Positions 1 to 6,277 of a stretch of 6,724 nt of DNA are shown piece after piece. A model generated the notes under the pieces. The model was not told the origin of the DNA. It saw only the letters and a program-made list of their open reading frames with translations, and searched no databases. The DNA comes from an uncultured Kiritimatiellota bacterium (lineage in GTDB: Bacteria > Verrucomicrobiota > Kiritimatiellia > RFP12 > UBA1067): NCBI GenBank assembly GCA_934667295.1, contig CAKULR010000096.1, forward strand, positions 1 to 6,724. The letters run 5' to 3'. The translations under genes were made by a program, and so were the position numbers. The first letter of the stretch is position 1; every line of letters starts with the position of its first letter.

Positions 1-2
1 TC

Positions 3-74
3 CACCGCATCGTCCTCGTCTTCCACGGCGGCGACGTGGCGCTCTGCGAGGAAATCGGAACGGCTGAATCGTGA
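3..74 (+). CDS. C-terminal end of an unidentified upstream gene (partial)
   Basis: The frame beginning at position 3 encodes about 23 residues (HRIVLVFHGGDVALCEEIGT and a few more) and stops at TGA 72-74. The other two forward frames give Arg/Ser/Pro-rich translations typical of non-coding GC-rich frames, so this one is the likely coding frame. The hydrophobic strand-like stretch IVLVFHGG resembles the end of a beta-rich domain, but I do not recognise the family from so little. Its stop lies 17 bases before the ATG of the following oxidoreductase, and the Shine-Dalgarno of that gene overlaps the stop. The two are therefore probably co-transcribed. The gene begins outside the window. Confidence 0.55.
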   Translation, partial: HRIVLVFHGGDVALCEEIGTAES

Positions 75-81
75 AAAGGAG
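74..81 (+). promoter_or_regulatory. Ribosome binding site that sets the oxidoreductase start
   Basis: AAAAGGAG lies 10 bases before the ATG at 92, and a second GGAG (85-88) lies only 3 bases before it. The alternative in-frame GTG at 71 has no purine-rich site at proper spacing. It would also add seven charged residues in front of the twin-arginine signal. This favours ATG 92 as the start. Confidence 0.6.
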
Positions 82-91
82 AACGGAGAAG

Positions 92-1537
92 ATGAAGAGA
101 CGTACATTCCTGAAACTTGCGGCGGGGACGGCGGCGCTGCCCCTCTTTTCCATCGGCGCGGCGGCGAACGGACCGGGCGGCGCGCGGAAGATCCGCCTCG
201 GCCTGATCGGCTGCGGCGGGCGCATGGGGCTCTCGACGGGCTACGGCATCCTCAACAACATGTGCGGGCCGGACGAGGAGATCGTCTGCCTCGCCGAGCC
301 GGATCCCTCGCACTGGGACAAGATCCGCGCCGTCGTCAAGGCGCACCAGCCGCAGACGGACACCTCGAAGATCCGCGCCTACTACGACTACCGCGAGATG
401 CTGGAGAAGGAGGCGAAGAACCTCGATGCCGTCGCGATCGCGACGCCGAACCACCACCACGCCCCGGCGGCCCTGCGTGCGATGGCGAAGGGCCTGCACG
501 TCTACGTGGAGAAGCCGATGGCGCTCACGGTGGAGGAGGTGCGCCTCATGCACGCGATGCAGAAGCGGACGGGCGTCGTCGCGCAGGTCGGGAACCACGG
601 CCACAGCGAGGAGGGCATGCGCCGCCTCGTGGAGTACATCCGCGCGGGGACGATCGGGCAGGTGCGGGAGGTGTGGAGCTTCGACGACCGCCTGAACGCG
701 ATGCTCTACCGTCCGCCGAAGGCCGAGCCGCCGAAGGGCATGGACTGGGACGCCTGGTGCGGCCCCGCGCCCGTCTGCGACTACTACGCCGCCACGGCCG
801 ACCACAACGGCCTCCATCCGCACGACTGGCACGACTGGATCGGCTACGGCAACGGCTCGATCGGCAACATGGGCACGCACATCATCGACCCCGTCTTCTG
901 GGCGCTCGACCTGGGGACGGTGGTGCCGGAGAGCGTGGAGGCGAAGCGCGCCGAATGGGGGTGCGCGGGCAGCTGGACGTGGGCGACCGAAATCGAGTGG
1001 AGGTACCCGGCGCGCGTCGGCATGGACCCCGTGACGCTCCACTGGTTCGACGGCGTGAAGCCGGGCGTGCCCTACGACAAGGACCACGTGGACAAGATCG
1101 GCGTCTGCCGCCAGCGTGGCTACCAGAACCTGCCGCCGATCGTCGAGGAGCTGGAGAAGAAGTACGGACAGGCACTCGGCAGCCTCGGCTCGGTCTTCGT
1201 GGGCGAGAAGTGGATTATCCGCATCGGGCCGCACGGGGACGGACTCGTCTTCGGTCCGAAGGACCTCTACAAGAAACGTCCGCCGAAGCTCTTCCCGCGC
1301 GAGAAGGGCATGGACCACCAGACCGACTGGCTGCGCGCGATCCGCAACCCGAGCCGCCCCTGCGGCTGCAACTTCGACTACTCCGCGCCGCTTGCGACGA
1401 CGGTGCTCCTCGGCAACGCCGCCCCGCGCGCGGGCGTGAAGAAGCTCCTCTGGGACGGTACGCGCTTCACGAACGACGACGCGGCGAACCAATACCTCCG
1501 CGCGACCTACCGTCCCGGCTGGGAACTGATGGGATAA
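92..1537 (+). CDS. Tat-exported Gfo/Idh/MocA family oxidoreductase
   Basis: This 481-residue protein should be an NAD(P)-dependent sugar or polyol dehydrogenase of the Gfo/Idh/MocA family. It opens with a twin-arginine signal: KRRTFLKL (residues 2-9), a hydrophobic stretch to about 24 and an AAA|N site near 25/26. It is probably exported folded, with cofactor bound. The Rossmann motif LGLIGCGGRMG (36-46) follows. Family-typical EKP is at 140-142; K141 is the usual catalytic or cofactor-contacting lysine. HPHDWHDW (242-249) and the NMGTHIID segment (H263, D266) belong to the C-terminal substrate domain. A further ending, with WDG and YRPGWEL, resembles secreted PVC and Bacteroidota members. 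ATG 92 was chosen over GTG 71 because of ribosome-site spacing and the Tat signal. The stop is 21 bases before the glycosidase-aldolase gene, so they form one operon. Substrate unknown; the family call is secure. Confidence 0.93.
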   Translation: MKRRTFLKLAAGTAALPLFSIGAAANGPGGARKIRLGLIGCGGRMGLSTGYGILNNMCGPDEEIVCLAEPDPSHWDKIRAVVKAHQPQTDTSKIRAYYDYREMLEKEAKNLDAVAIATPNHHHAPAALRAMAKGLHVYVEKPMALTVEEVRLMHAMQKRTGVVAQVGNHGHSEEGMRRLVEYIRAGTIGQVREVWSFDDRLNAMLYRPPKAEPPKGMDWDAWCGPAPVCDYYAATADHNGLHPHDWHDWIGYGNGSIGNMGTHIIDPVFWALDLGTVVPESVEAKRAEWGCAGSWTWATEIEWRYPARVGMDPVTLHWFDGVKPGVPYDKDHVDKIGVCRQRGYQNLPPIVEELEKKYGQALGSLGSVFVGEKWIIRIGPHGDGLVFGPKDLYKKRPPKLFPREKGMDHQTDWLRAIRNPSRPCGCNFDYSAPLATTVLLGNAAPRAGVKKLLWDGTRFTNDDAANQYLRATYRPGWELMG

Positions 1538-1546
1538 CGGCGAAGC

Positions 1547-1551
1547 GGAGG
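1547..1551 (+). promoter_or_regulatory. Strong Shine-Dalgarno of the GH5-aldolase gene
   Basis: GGAGG sits 7 bases before the ATG at 1559, in a 21-base gap after the oxidoreductase stop. The gap holds no promoter or terminator, so the two genes should share a transcript. Confidence 0.7.
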
Positions 1552-1558
1552 GAAGACG

Positions 1559-4039
1559 ATGCGGTATGCACGGTTCGGGATGGTGGCATGCGCCGGGCTC
1601 CTGTGGGCGGCGGCGTGGGCCGGGGGCGAGAACTGGAAGCTCGGGAAGTACACGACGCGGACGGGCGACGTCGTGACGGTGGACATCCCGGCGGGGAAGC
1701 CGGATTCCGGCTCGGCGACGTGTCCCTACGACTTTTCGCGCCTTAGCGGGAAGGTCTTCCGGGCGTCGATCCGGGCGCGCGGCTTCGGCGTCTCGCGTCC
1801 CGAACCGCGCTACCTCGGCTTCAAGTTCATGGCGACGTACCGCGACGACGCCTCGGGTACGCTGAACTACCCCGGCGCGGTGCAGGTCGGCGACGACTTC
1901 CCCTGGCAGACCGTCTCGTTCACCGACGGCAACGTGGGCGCCAGGCGCGCGCCGGGCACGTTCACGCTCGGTCTCCAGGCGGCGACCGGCCGCGTGGAGT
2001 TCGACCTTTCGACCTTCAAGGTGGAGGAGCTGCCCCCGCTCTGGCCGGAGACGAACGCGACCCTGCGCTGTGCCTACACGCCGCGCGTGAAGGACGCGCC
2101 CGCGCGGCGCGGCGTGATGCTGGGGCACGGCCTCTCGGAGGAGGACTTCAAGGTCCTCCACCGCTGGGGCGTCACGCTCGCCCGCTTCCAGATGACGCGC
2201 CAGTGGAACACCGTGGGCGGCAACCGCGACCTCGCCGACTACGACCGCTACATCGACGGCGAGCTCGACCTTCTGGAAAAGCACCTCGCGTGGGCGAAGA
2301 AGTACGGCATCCAGATCGTCGTCGATCTCCACGCCGCCCCCGGCGCGCGCGACGAGCGGAAGGACCTCTACATGTGCCACGACGCGGCGTACGCGGAGGC
2401 GTTCATCGCAACGTGGCGGAAGATCGCGACGCGCTTCAGGGGATGCCCGGAGATCTTCGGCTTCGACCTCATCAACGAGCCCCAGCAGCTTGCGCCCGCG
2501 CTGCCCGGCTGCGACTACTGGTCCATCCAGAGCCGCGCCGCCGAGGCGATCCGCGCGGTCGACCCCGAGACGCCCGTCATCGTCGAATCGAACTGCTACG
2601 ACGGCCCGGCGACGTTCAGCTACCTGAAGCCGCTTGCGCTCACGAACATCATCTACCAGGTCCACATGTACGTGCCCCACGCCTTCACGCACCAGGGTGT
2701 CGGCGGCCCGGCCCCGAACAGGACGCGCGCGAAGTACCCCGATGCCGCGAAAGGCTGGAATCGCGACTTCCTGCTGCGGACGCTGAAGCCGGTGCGCGAC
2801 TTCCAGAAGCGCCACGGCGCGCGGATCTACGTGGGTGAGTTTTCGGCCATCGCCTGGGGCGAGGGGGCGGCGGACTACCTGCGCGACTGCATCGACGTCT
2901 TCGAGGAGGAGGGCTGGGACTGGACCTACCATGCGTTCCGCGAATGGACGGGCTGGAGCGTCGAACACGAGGCGGAGAAGCCGGGCGCGCAGAGGCCGTC
3001 CTTCGACAACCCGCGTAAACGCGCGCTGCTGGACGGCTTCCGGCGCGGGATGCCGACGGCGATCCGGGGACCGTTCCCGCTCCTCTGCACGCCGTGGACG
3101 GCGGAGGGCGCGCTGGACTGCGCGGTGCTTGCGAAGGAGGCCGCGTTCGTGGGCGCGGGTGGCGCGGCGGGCGTCGTGTGGCCGACGGCGGGCGAGGTGG
3201 CGGACCTCGTCCGGGAGGGCGAATACGTGAAGGGGCTTGACGCGCTCGCGGCGCGGGCGGCGCAACCGGACTTCACGGCATGCCTGACGGCGATCTGCCC
3301 GGGTCCGACCTCCGCGTCGGCGCTCGCGCGCGTCCGCGAGGCGAACGCGGCGTTCGCGCGCCACGGCGTGAAGAAGGCGGCGATCCTGGCGCGTCCGCCG
3401 GACGACGCGAAGACGCAGGGCGCCATCGAGGTACACTACCGCGCGCTTGCGCAGATCGCGAAATGCCCCGTCATCATCCAGACGTACAACGGGAAGAGTC
3501 CGCAGCCCGACGTGAAGCTGCTTGTGCAGCTCGCGAAGGACTACCCTGCCGTCTACGGGTACGTGAAGGAGGAGTCCCCGGGATGCGCGGTCAACGCCCG
3601 CATCGTGCAGCTCGTGGCGGCGAAGCCGGCGATCCGCACCGTCTTCAGCGGCTGGGGCGCGAAGGGCTGGCTCTACCAGGGACGCGCGCTCGGCACGGAG
3701 GGGTTGATCACGCAGCGGCCGGCGTATGCGGACCTCCTGGCGCGGATGTGGGCGGAGGAGCAGCGGGGGGATCCGGACGGAAAGCTCACGGACCTCTACG
3801 CGAAGTACCTGCTCATGGTCAACCTGGGCGAGAACTTCGGCGGTTCCGACGACCAGATGCGGGGCCCGCACCTCTACGTCCTCCAGCGGCGCGGCGTCTT
3901 CACGAACACCTACACGCGGCGGCGTCCCCCGAAGGGCGACACGAGCGGACGGAAGTGGCTTGTGGACGAGGTGTGGCTTTCGTCCGCCGAAAAGGCCGAG
4001 ATCGACCGCCGCCTCGCCTTCTGCGGCCTCCTCCCGTAG
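1559..4039 (+). CDS. Secreted GH5-like glycosidase fused to a DapA/NanA-family aldolase
   Basis: This protein has 826 residues. Residues 1-22 form a Sec signal with likely cleavage after AWA. Residues ~24-157 look beta-rich, like a carbohydrate-binding jelly roll; this is inference. Residues ~184-495 form a GH5-like (clan A) barrel: DLHAAPG (H258), FDLINEP with acid/base E307, QVHMY (H369, Y371), nucleophile E427 in YVGEFSA, and W455 in WTYHAF. From residue ~502 a second barrel begins at IRGPFPLLCTPW and continues like dihydrodipicolinate synthase/N-acetylneuraminate lyase: PTAGE (542-546), TYN with Y643, and YVKEE with K670. The Y643-K670 spacing matches the family's catalytic Tyr-Lys pair. 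Both domains look full length and no stop separates them. M498 (ATG 3050) could be a former separate start, but it lacks a good ribosome site. The gene follows the exported oxidoreductase, suggesting joint extracytoplasmic sugar processing. Family calls are solid; substrates are unknown. Confidence 0.88.
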   Translation: MRYARFGMVACAGLLWAAAWAGGENWKLGKYTTRTGDVVTVDIPAGKPDSGSATCPYDFSRLSGKVFRASIRARGFGVSRPEPRYLGFKFMATYRDDASGTLNYPGAVQVGDDFPWQTVSFTDGNVGARRAPGTFTLGLQAATGRVEFDLSTFKVEELPPLWPETNATLRCAYTPRVKDAPARRGVMLGHGLSEEDFKVLHRWGVTLARFQMTRQWNTVGGNRDLADYDRYIDGELDLLEKHLAWAKKYGIQIVVDLHAAPGARDERKDLYMCHDAAYAEAFIATWRKIATRFRGCPEIFGFDLINEPQQLAPALPGCDYWSIQSRAAEAIRAVDPETPVIVESNCYDGPATFSYLKPLALTNIIYQVHMYVPHAFTHQGVGGPAPNRTRAKYPDAAKGWNRDFLLRTLKPVRDFQKRHGARIYVGEFSAIAWGEGAADYLRDCIDVFEEEGWDWTYHAFREWTGWSVEHEAEKPGAQRPSFDNPRKRALLDGFRRGMPTAIRGPFPLLCTPWTAEGALDCAVLAKEAAFVGAGGAAGVVWPTAGEVADLVREGEYVKGLDALAARAAQPDFTACLTAICPGPTSASALARVREANAAFARHGVKKAAILARPPDDAKTQGAIEVHYRALAQIAKCPVIIQTYNGKSPQPDVKLLVQLAKDYPAVYGYVKEESPGCAVNARIVQLVAAKPAIRTVFSGWGAKGWLYQGRALGTEGLITQRPAYADLLARMWAEEQRGDPDGKLTDLYAKYLLMVNLGENFGGSDDQMRGPHLYVLQRRGVFTNTYTRRRPPKGDTSGRKWLVDEVWLSSAEKAEIDRRLAFCGLLP

Positions 4040-4043
4040 AATG

Positions 4044-4059
4044 TTTCCACGCGCGGAAA
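4044..4059. repeat. Imperfect palindrome over the argG -35 element
   Basis: TTTCC-ACGCGC-GGAAA is a 16-base inverted repeat with a single mismatched pair, starting five bases after the stop of the GH5-aldolase gene. Its left arm supplies the putative -35 hexamer of the argG promoter, so a repressor bound here would block RNA polymerase. It could instead be a weak transcript-end hairpin for the upstream operon. There is no proper U-tract after it, only AAATTGTG, so an operator is slightly more attractive. Either role is inference. Confidence 0.35.
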
Positions 4060-4071
4060 TTGTGCTATACT
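4044..4071 (+). promoter_or_regulatory. Sigma-70-type extended -10 promoter for argG
   Basis: TATACT at 4066-4071 matches five of six bases of TATAAT. It is preceded directly by TGC, giving the TGn extended -10 element. TTTCCA at 4044-4049 matches TTGACA at four positions with a 16-base spacer. Initiation near 4078 would leave a leader of about 30 bases carrying the ribosome site. The tract is clearly AT-richer than its surroundings. It marks argG as a transcription unit separate from the carbohydrate operon. Confidence 0.7.
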
Positions 4072-4089
4072 ATCCGCCGTCTTTTCAAA

Positions 4090-4098
4090 AAGGAAAGG
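4090..4098 (+). promoter_or_regulatory. Ribosome binding site of argG
   Basis: AAGGAAAGG lies 10 bases before the ATG at 4109 in an AT-rich leader. It supports that start codon. Confidence 0.65.
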
Positions 4099-4108
4099 TT
4101 CGCTTAAA

Positions 4109-5344
4109 ATGAAACTGGCTGATCTCAAAGGCAAAACCGTCGGCGTGTGCGTGTCGGGCGGGCTCGATTCGAAGACCATCTGCTGCGTGCTGCAGGACGC
4201 GGGCGTGAAGGTGAAGGCGTTCTCCGCGAACGTGGGCCAGCCTGACGAGAAGGACATCAACGACATCAAGACGAAGATGGCCCCCACCGGCGTCGACACG
4301 ACGATCGTCGACGTGACGGCGGACATGGCCGAGATCTGCTTCGAGACGCTCAAGTGCCAGGCCATGTACGACGGCGGCTACTGGAACTCGACGGGCATCG
4401 CCCGCGCGGTGACGGTGCGCGCGCTCCTGCCGGAGATGAAGAAGGCCGGCTGCACGGTGCTCGTCCACGGCGCGACGGGCCGCGGCAACGACCAGATGCG
4501 CTTCGAGCGCTACACGAACGTGCTCGACCCGGAGTTCGGCGTATACGCCCCCTGGCGCGACGCGGACCTCCTCAAGAAGTTCCCCGGCCGCACGCAGATG
4601 GTGGAGTTCCTTGCCGAGCGCGGCATCACGGCGTTCGTCGGCACGAAGAAGAAGTATTCCACCGACGCGAACCTCGCCGGCCTTTCGCACGAGGCCGAGG
4701 ACCTGGAATCGATGGAGACCTCGATGCGCATCGTCAAGCCCACCATGGGCGTATGGCCCGACCAGGCGCCGGACGAAATCGAGAAGGTCACGCTGAAGTT
4801 CGAGAAGGGCCGCTGCGTCGCCGTGAACGGCAAGGAGATGTCGCCCTACGCTGTGATGCTGGAGATGAACAAAATCGGCGGCCGCAACGGCATCGGCATG
4901 AAGCACGCGCTTGAAAACCGCATCATCGGCACGAAGAGCCGGGGCGTGTACGAGGCGCCTGGCATGGAGGTGCTGAGCTGGGGTCTCAAGTACATCTACG
5001 AGGGCGTCATGGACCGCCGTTCGACGCTCCTCTTCCAGCAGCTCTCGAAGTTCGTCAGCGACCAGATCTACGACGGCCGCTGGTTCGACCCCGCCACCCG
5101 CGCGGCGCGCGCGGCCATCCAGGTGTGGGCCGACAAGGCGACGGCGGAGGTGACGCTCGGCCTCTACAAGGGCAACATCTTCTTCGAGAGCCTCACGGGC
5201 CTCGCGGCGACGATCTACAACGAAGCCGACAGCTCGATGGAGGCCTCCAACGGCCTGAACCCGCACAGCTCGCAGGGCTTCGCGGAGATCCAGAGCGTCG
5301 AGGCGAAGATGCTCGCCAAGGCGGGCCAGATCGTCGCGAAGTAG
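4109..5344 (+). CDS. argG: Argininosuccinate synthase (divergent subfamily)
   Basis: This 411-residue cytoplasmic enzyme should join citrulline and aspartate with ATP to form argininosuccinate, the next-to-last step of arginine synthesis. The PP-loop SGGLDS is at residues 16-21. HGATGRGNDQMRFE begins at H120 and corresponds to the family's HGxTGKGNDQxRFE substrate motif. STDANL, NKIGGRNGIG, ENRIIGTKSRGVYEAPG and LYKGN match conserved parts of the synthetase domain in order. Length is normal (about 400-420 in many bacteria). Differences from classical ArgG include SGGLDSK for SGGLDTS, GYWNSTGIAR where many members have a YPLGT-type segment, and an altered C-terminus after LYKGN. It may be one of the ArgG-related branches rather than the commonest form. 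It has its own promoter and no other arginine genes beside it. Classical activity is likely but not certain. Confidence 0.88.
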   Translation: MKLADLKGKTVGVCVSGGLDSKTICCVLQDAGVKVKAFSANVGQPDEKDINDIKTKMAPTGVDTTIVDVTADMAEICFETLKCQAMYDGGYWNSTGIARAVTVRALLPEMKKAGCTVLVHGATGRGNDQMRFERYTNVLDPEFGVYAPWRDADLLKKFPGRTQMVEFLAERGITAFVGTKKKYSTDANLAGLSHEAEDLESMETSMRIVKPTMGVWPDQAPDEIEKVTLKFEKGRCVAVNGKEMSPYAVMLEMNKIGGRNGIGMKHALENRIIGTKSRGVYEAPGMEVLSWGLKYIYEGVMDRRSTLLFQQLSKFVSDQIYDGRWFDPATRAARAAIQVWADKATAEVTLGLYKGNIFFESLTGLAATIYNEADSSMEASNGLNPHSSQGFAEIQSVEAKMLAKAGQIVAK

Positions 5345-5360
5345 GCGCAGGCACGACGAC

Positions 5361-5408
5361 GGGGAGGACGGTCGATGGTTCCGGATGAACCTTTCGGCCG
5401 TCTTCTTC
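5361..5408 (+). terminator. Long hairpin between argG and exbB, probable terminator
   Basis: The arms 5367-5375 and 5394-5402 pair over nine base pairs with one G-U. Inside, GGTTC (5377-5381) pairs with GAACC (5387-5391) around a five-base loop. G-U-rich pairing can extend the foot to 5361/5408. The structure begins about 20 bases after the argG stop. The following TTCTTCGTTT is a poor U-tract, so efficiency is uncertain. It probably ends the argG transcript, or acts as a leader structure for exbB. Confidence 0.5.
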
Positions 5409-5419
5409 GTTTGACGAAG
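5405..5419 (+). repeat. Small hairpin directly before the exbB start
   Basis: CTTCG (5405-5409) pairs with CGAAG (5415-5419) around TTTGA, ending one base before the exbB ATG region. It competes with the foot of the longer hairpin just upstream. No clear Shine-Dalgarno with normal spacing is visible, because GAAG is only one base from the ATG. A structure here could limit exbB translation. This is suggestive only. Confidence 0.3.
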
Positions 5420-5420
5420 C

Positions 5421-5873
5421 ATGAACGACGCCTTTAAATGGTTTCAGGACGGCGGGCCGGTGATGTGGCCCATCCTCGTCCTTTCGGTGGTGGGGCTTGC
5501 GCTCGTCGTGGAGCGTCTGCTTGCGTTTCGGGCGTTCGCCCGCGAGACGGGTCCGTTCGACGACCCGCAGGACCGCCTCAACCGCCTCCAGCGCGGCTTC
5601 GGATTCCTCTCCACGATCATCACCGCCGAGCCGATGCTCGGCATCCTCGGCACGGTGACGGGCATCATCAAGACGTTCGGCTCCTTCAAGCTCGCCGAGA
5701 ACGCCTCCCCCCTCGCGGCGACGGCGGGCATCGGCGAGGCGCTGATCACGACGGCGGCGGGCATCGTCGCCGCCCTCGTGCTCCTCTTCCCCTACAACTT
5801 CCTGCTGGGGTTGCTCACGAAGGCGGCGGCGTGTCTGGAGCGGGAGGGCGAACGGCGGAGCGCCGAGCCGTGA
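5421..5873 (+). CDS. exbB: MotA/TolQ/ExbB-family proton channel protein, compact form
   Basis: This 150-residue inner-membrane protein should form the proton-channel scaffold that, with ExbD, uses proton motive force to energise a TonB/TolA-type transducer. The first membrane helix is about 14-34 (MWPILVLSVVGLALVVER). The second, about 62-84, contains the family signature LGILGTVTGII (73-83). The third, about 107-132, begins in EALITTAAG (106-114), with T110/T111 equivalent to the conserved channel threonines. Usual ExbB/TolQ proteins are about 220-240 residues. Here only about 25 residues link helix 1 to helix 2, so most of the cytoplasmic loop is missing while the core is intact. Its stop overlaps the exbD start (GTGA), implying translational coupling. 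TolQ is an alternative name; the neighbouring TonB-like gene favours ExbB. Confidence 0.85.
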   Translation: MNDAFKWFQDGGPVMWPILVLSVVGLALVVERLLAFRAFARETGPFDDPQDRLNRLQRGFGFLSTIITAEPMLGILGTVTGIIKTFGSFKLAENASPLAATAGIGEALITTAAGIVAALVLLFPYNFLLGLLTKAAACLEREGERRSAEP

Positions 5874-6277
5874 AGCTCTCCTCGCCCTTCCTCGCGCGCG
5901 AGGCGCGTCTGGAGCTCGTCTCGCTGATGGACGTGATGTTCCTCGTTCTCGTGTTCTTCGTCTATGCCGTCTTCGACATGGCGGTCCACCGGGGCATGAA
6001 GGTGGACCTGCCCCATGCGGCGGGCGTCCACGAACGGGGCGAGCGGATCGTGGTGACGCTGGACGAACACGACGCGCTCCAGCTCAACGGGCGCGCGCTG
6101 GAACGTGAGGCGCTGATTGCGGAGGTGCGGCGCCTCGTGGCGGTGAAGCCCGATTTGCCCGTCCTGATCGCGGGCGACCGGAAGGCGTCGCTCGGCGCGG
6201 GCATCGAGCTGTTGGCGCGGCTGAAGGCCTCCGGCGTCGAAAAGGCGAGTTTCCAGGTGCGGGGGAGCCGGGAGTGA
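5870..6277 (+). CDS. exbD: ExbD/TolR-family proton channel partner
   Basis: This 135-residue protein is a typical length for ExbD. A short cytoplasmic N-terminus is followed by one membrane helix (about 17-36) containing SLMDVMFLVLVFF. D21 occupies the place of the proton-carrying aspartate of ExbD/TolR. The rest is a periplasmic domain with alternating beta and alpha segments (VDLPHA, IVVTLDEH, LIAEVRRL, LPVLIAGD, LLARLKASGV, KASFQVRG) as in ExbD/TolR. GTG 5870 is chosen because it overlaps the exbB stop and places the helix correctly. Longer in-frame extensions run through exbB in the wrong frame and are not credible. The end overlaps the next gene by four bases (GTGA), so the three genes are coupled. 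Confidence 0.9.
   Translation: MKLSSPFLAREARLELVSLMDVMFLVLVFFVYAVFDMAVHRGMKVDLPHAAGVHERGERIVVTLDEHDALQLNGRALEREALIAEVRRLVAVKPDLPVLIAGDRKASLGAGIELLARLKASGVEKASFQVRGSRE

Noticed and set aside
71..91. GTG 71 as the start of the oxidoreductase
   Set aside because: It would add MKRRTEK before the twin-arginine signal and has no well-placed ribosome site, whereas ATG 92 has AAAAGGAG at 10 bases.
1583..1594. MVAC near the N-terminus of the fusion as a lipoprotein box
   Set aside because: The cysteine at residue 11 comes before the hydrophobic core and the preceding residues fit a lipobox poorly. A Sec signal cleaved after AWA fits better.
4085..5422. A 445-codon open frame on the minus strand opposite argG
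   Set aside because: Its translation is Arg/His/Ala/Val-rich with no family motif and is the antisense of a clearly conserved gene. Long antisense frames are expected at this GC content.
5438..5869. Extension of exbD upstream to 5438
   Set aside because: That stretch is the +1 shadow of exbB, with an Arg/His/Ala-rich translation. GTG 5870 overlaps the exbB stop and gives a normal ExbD length.
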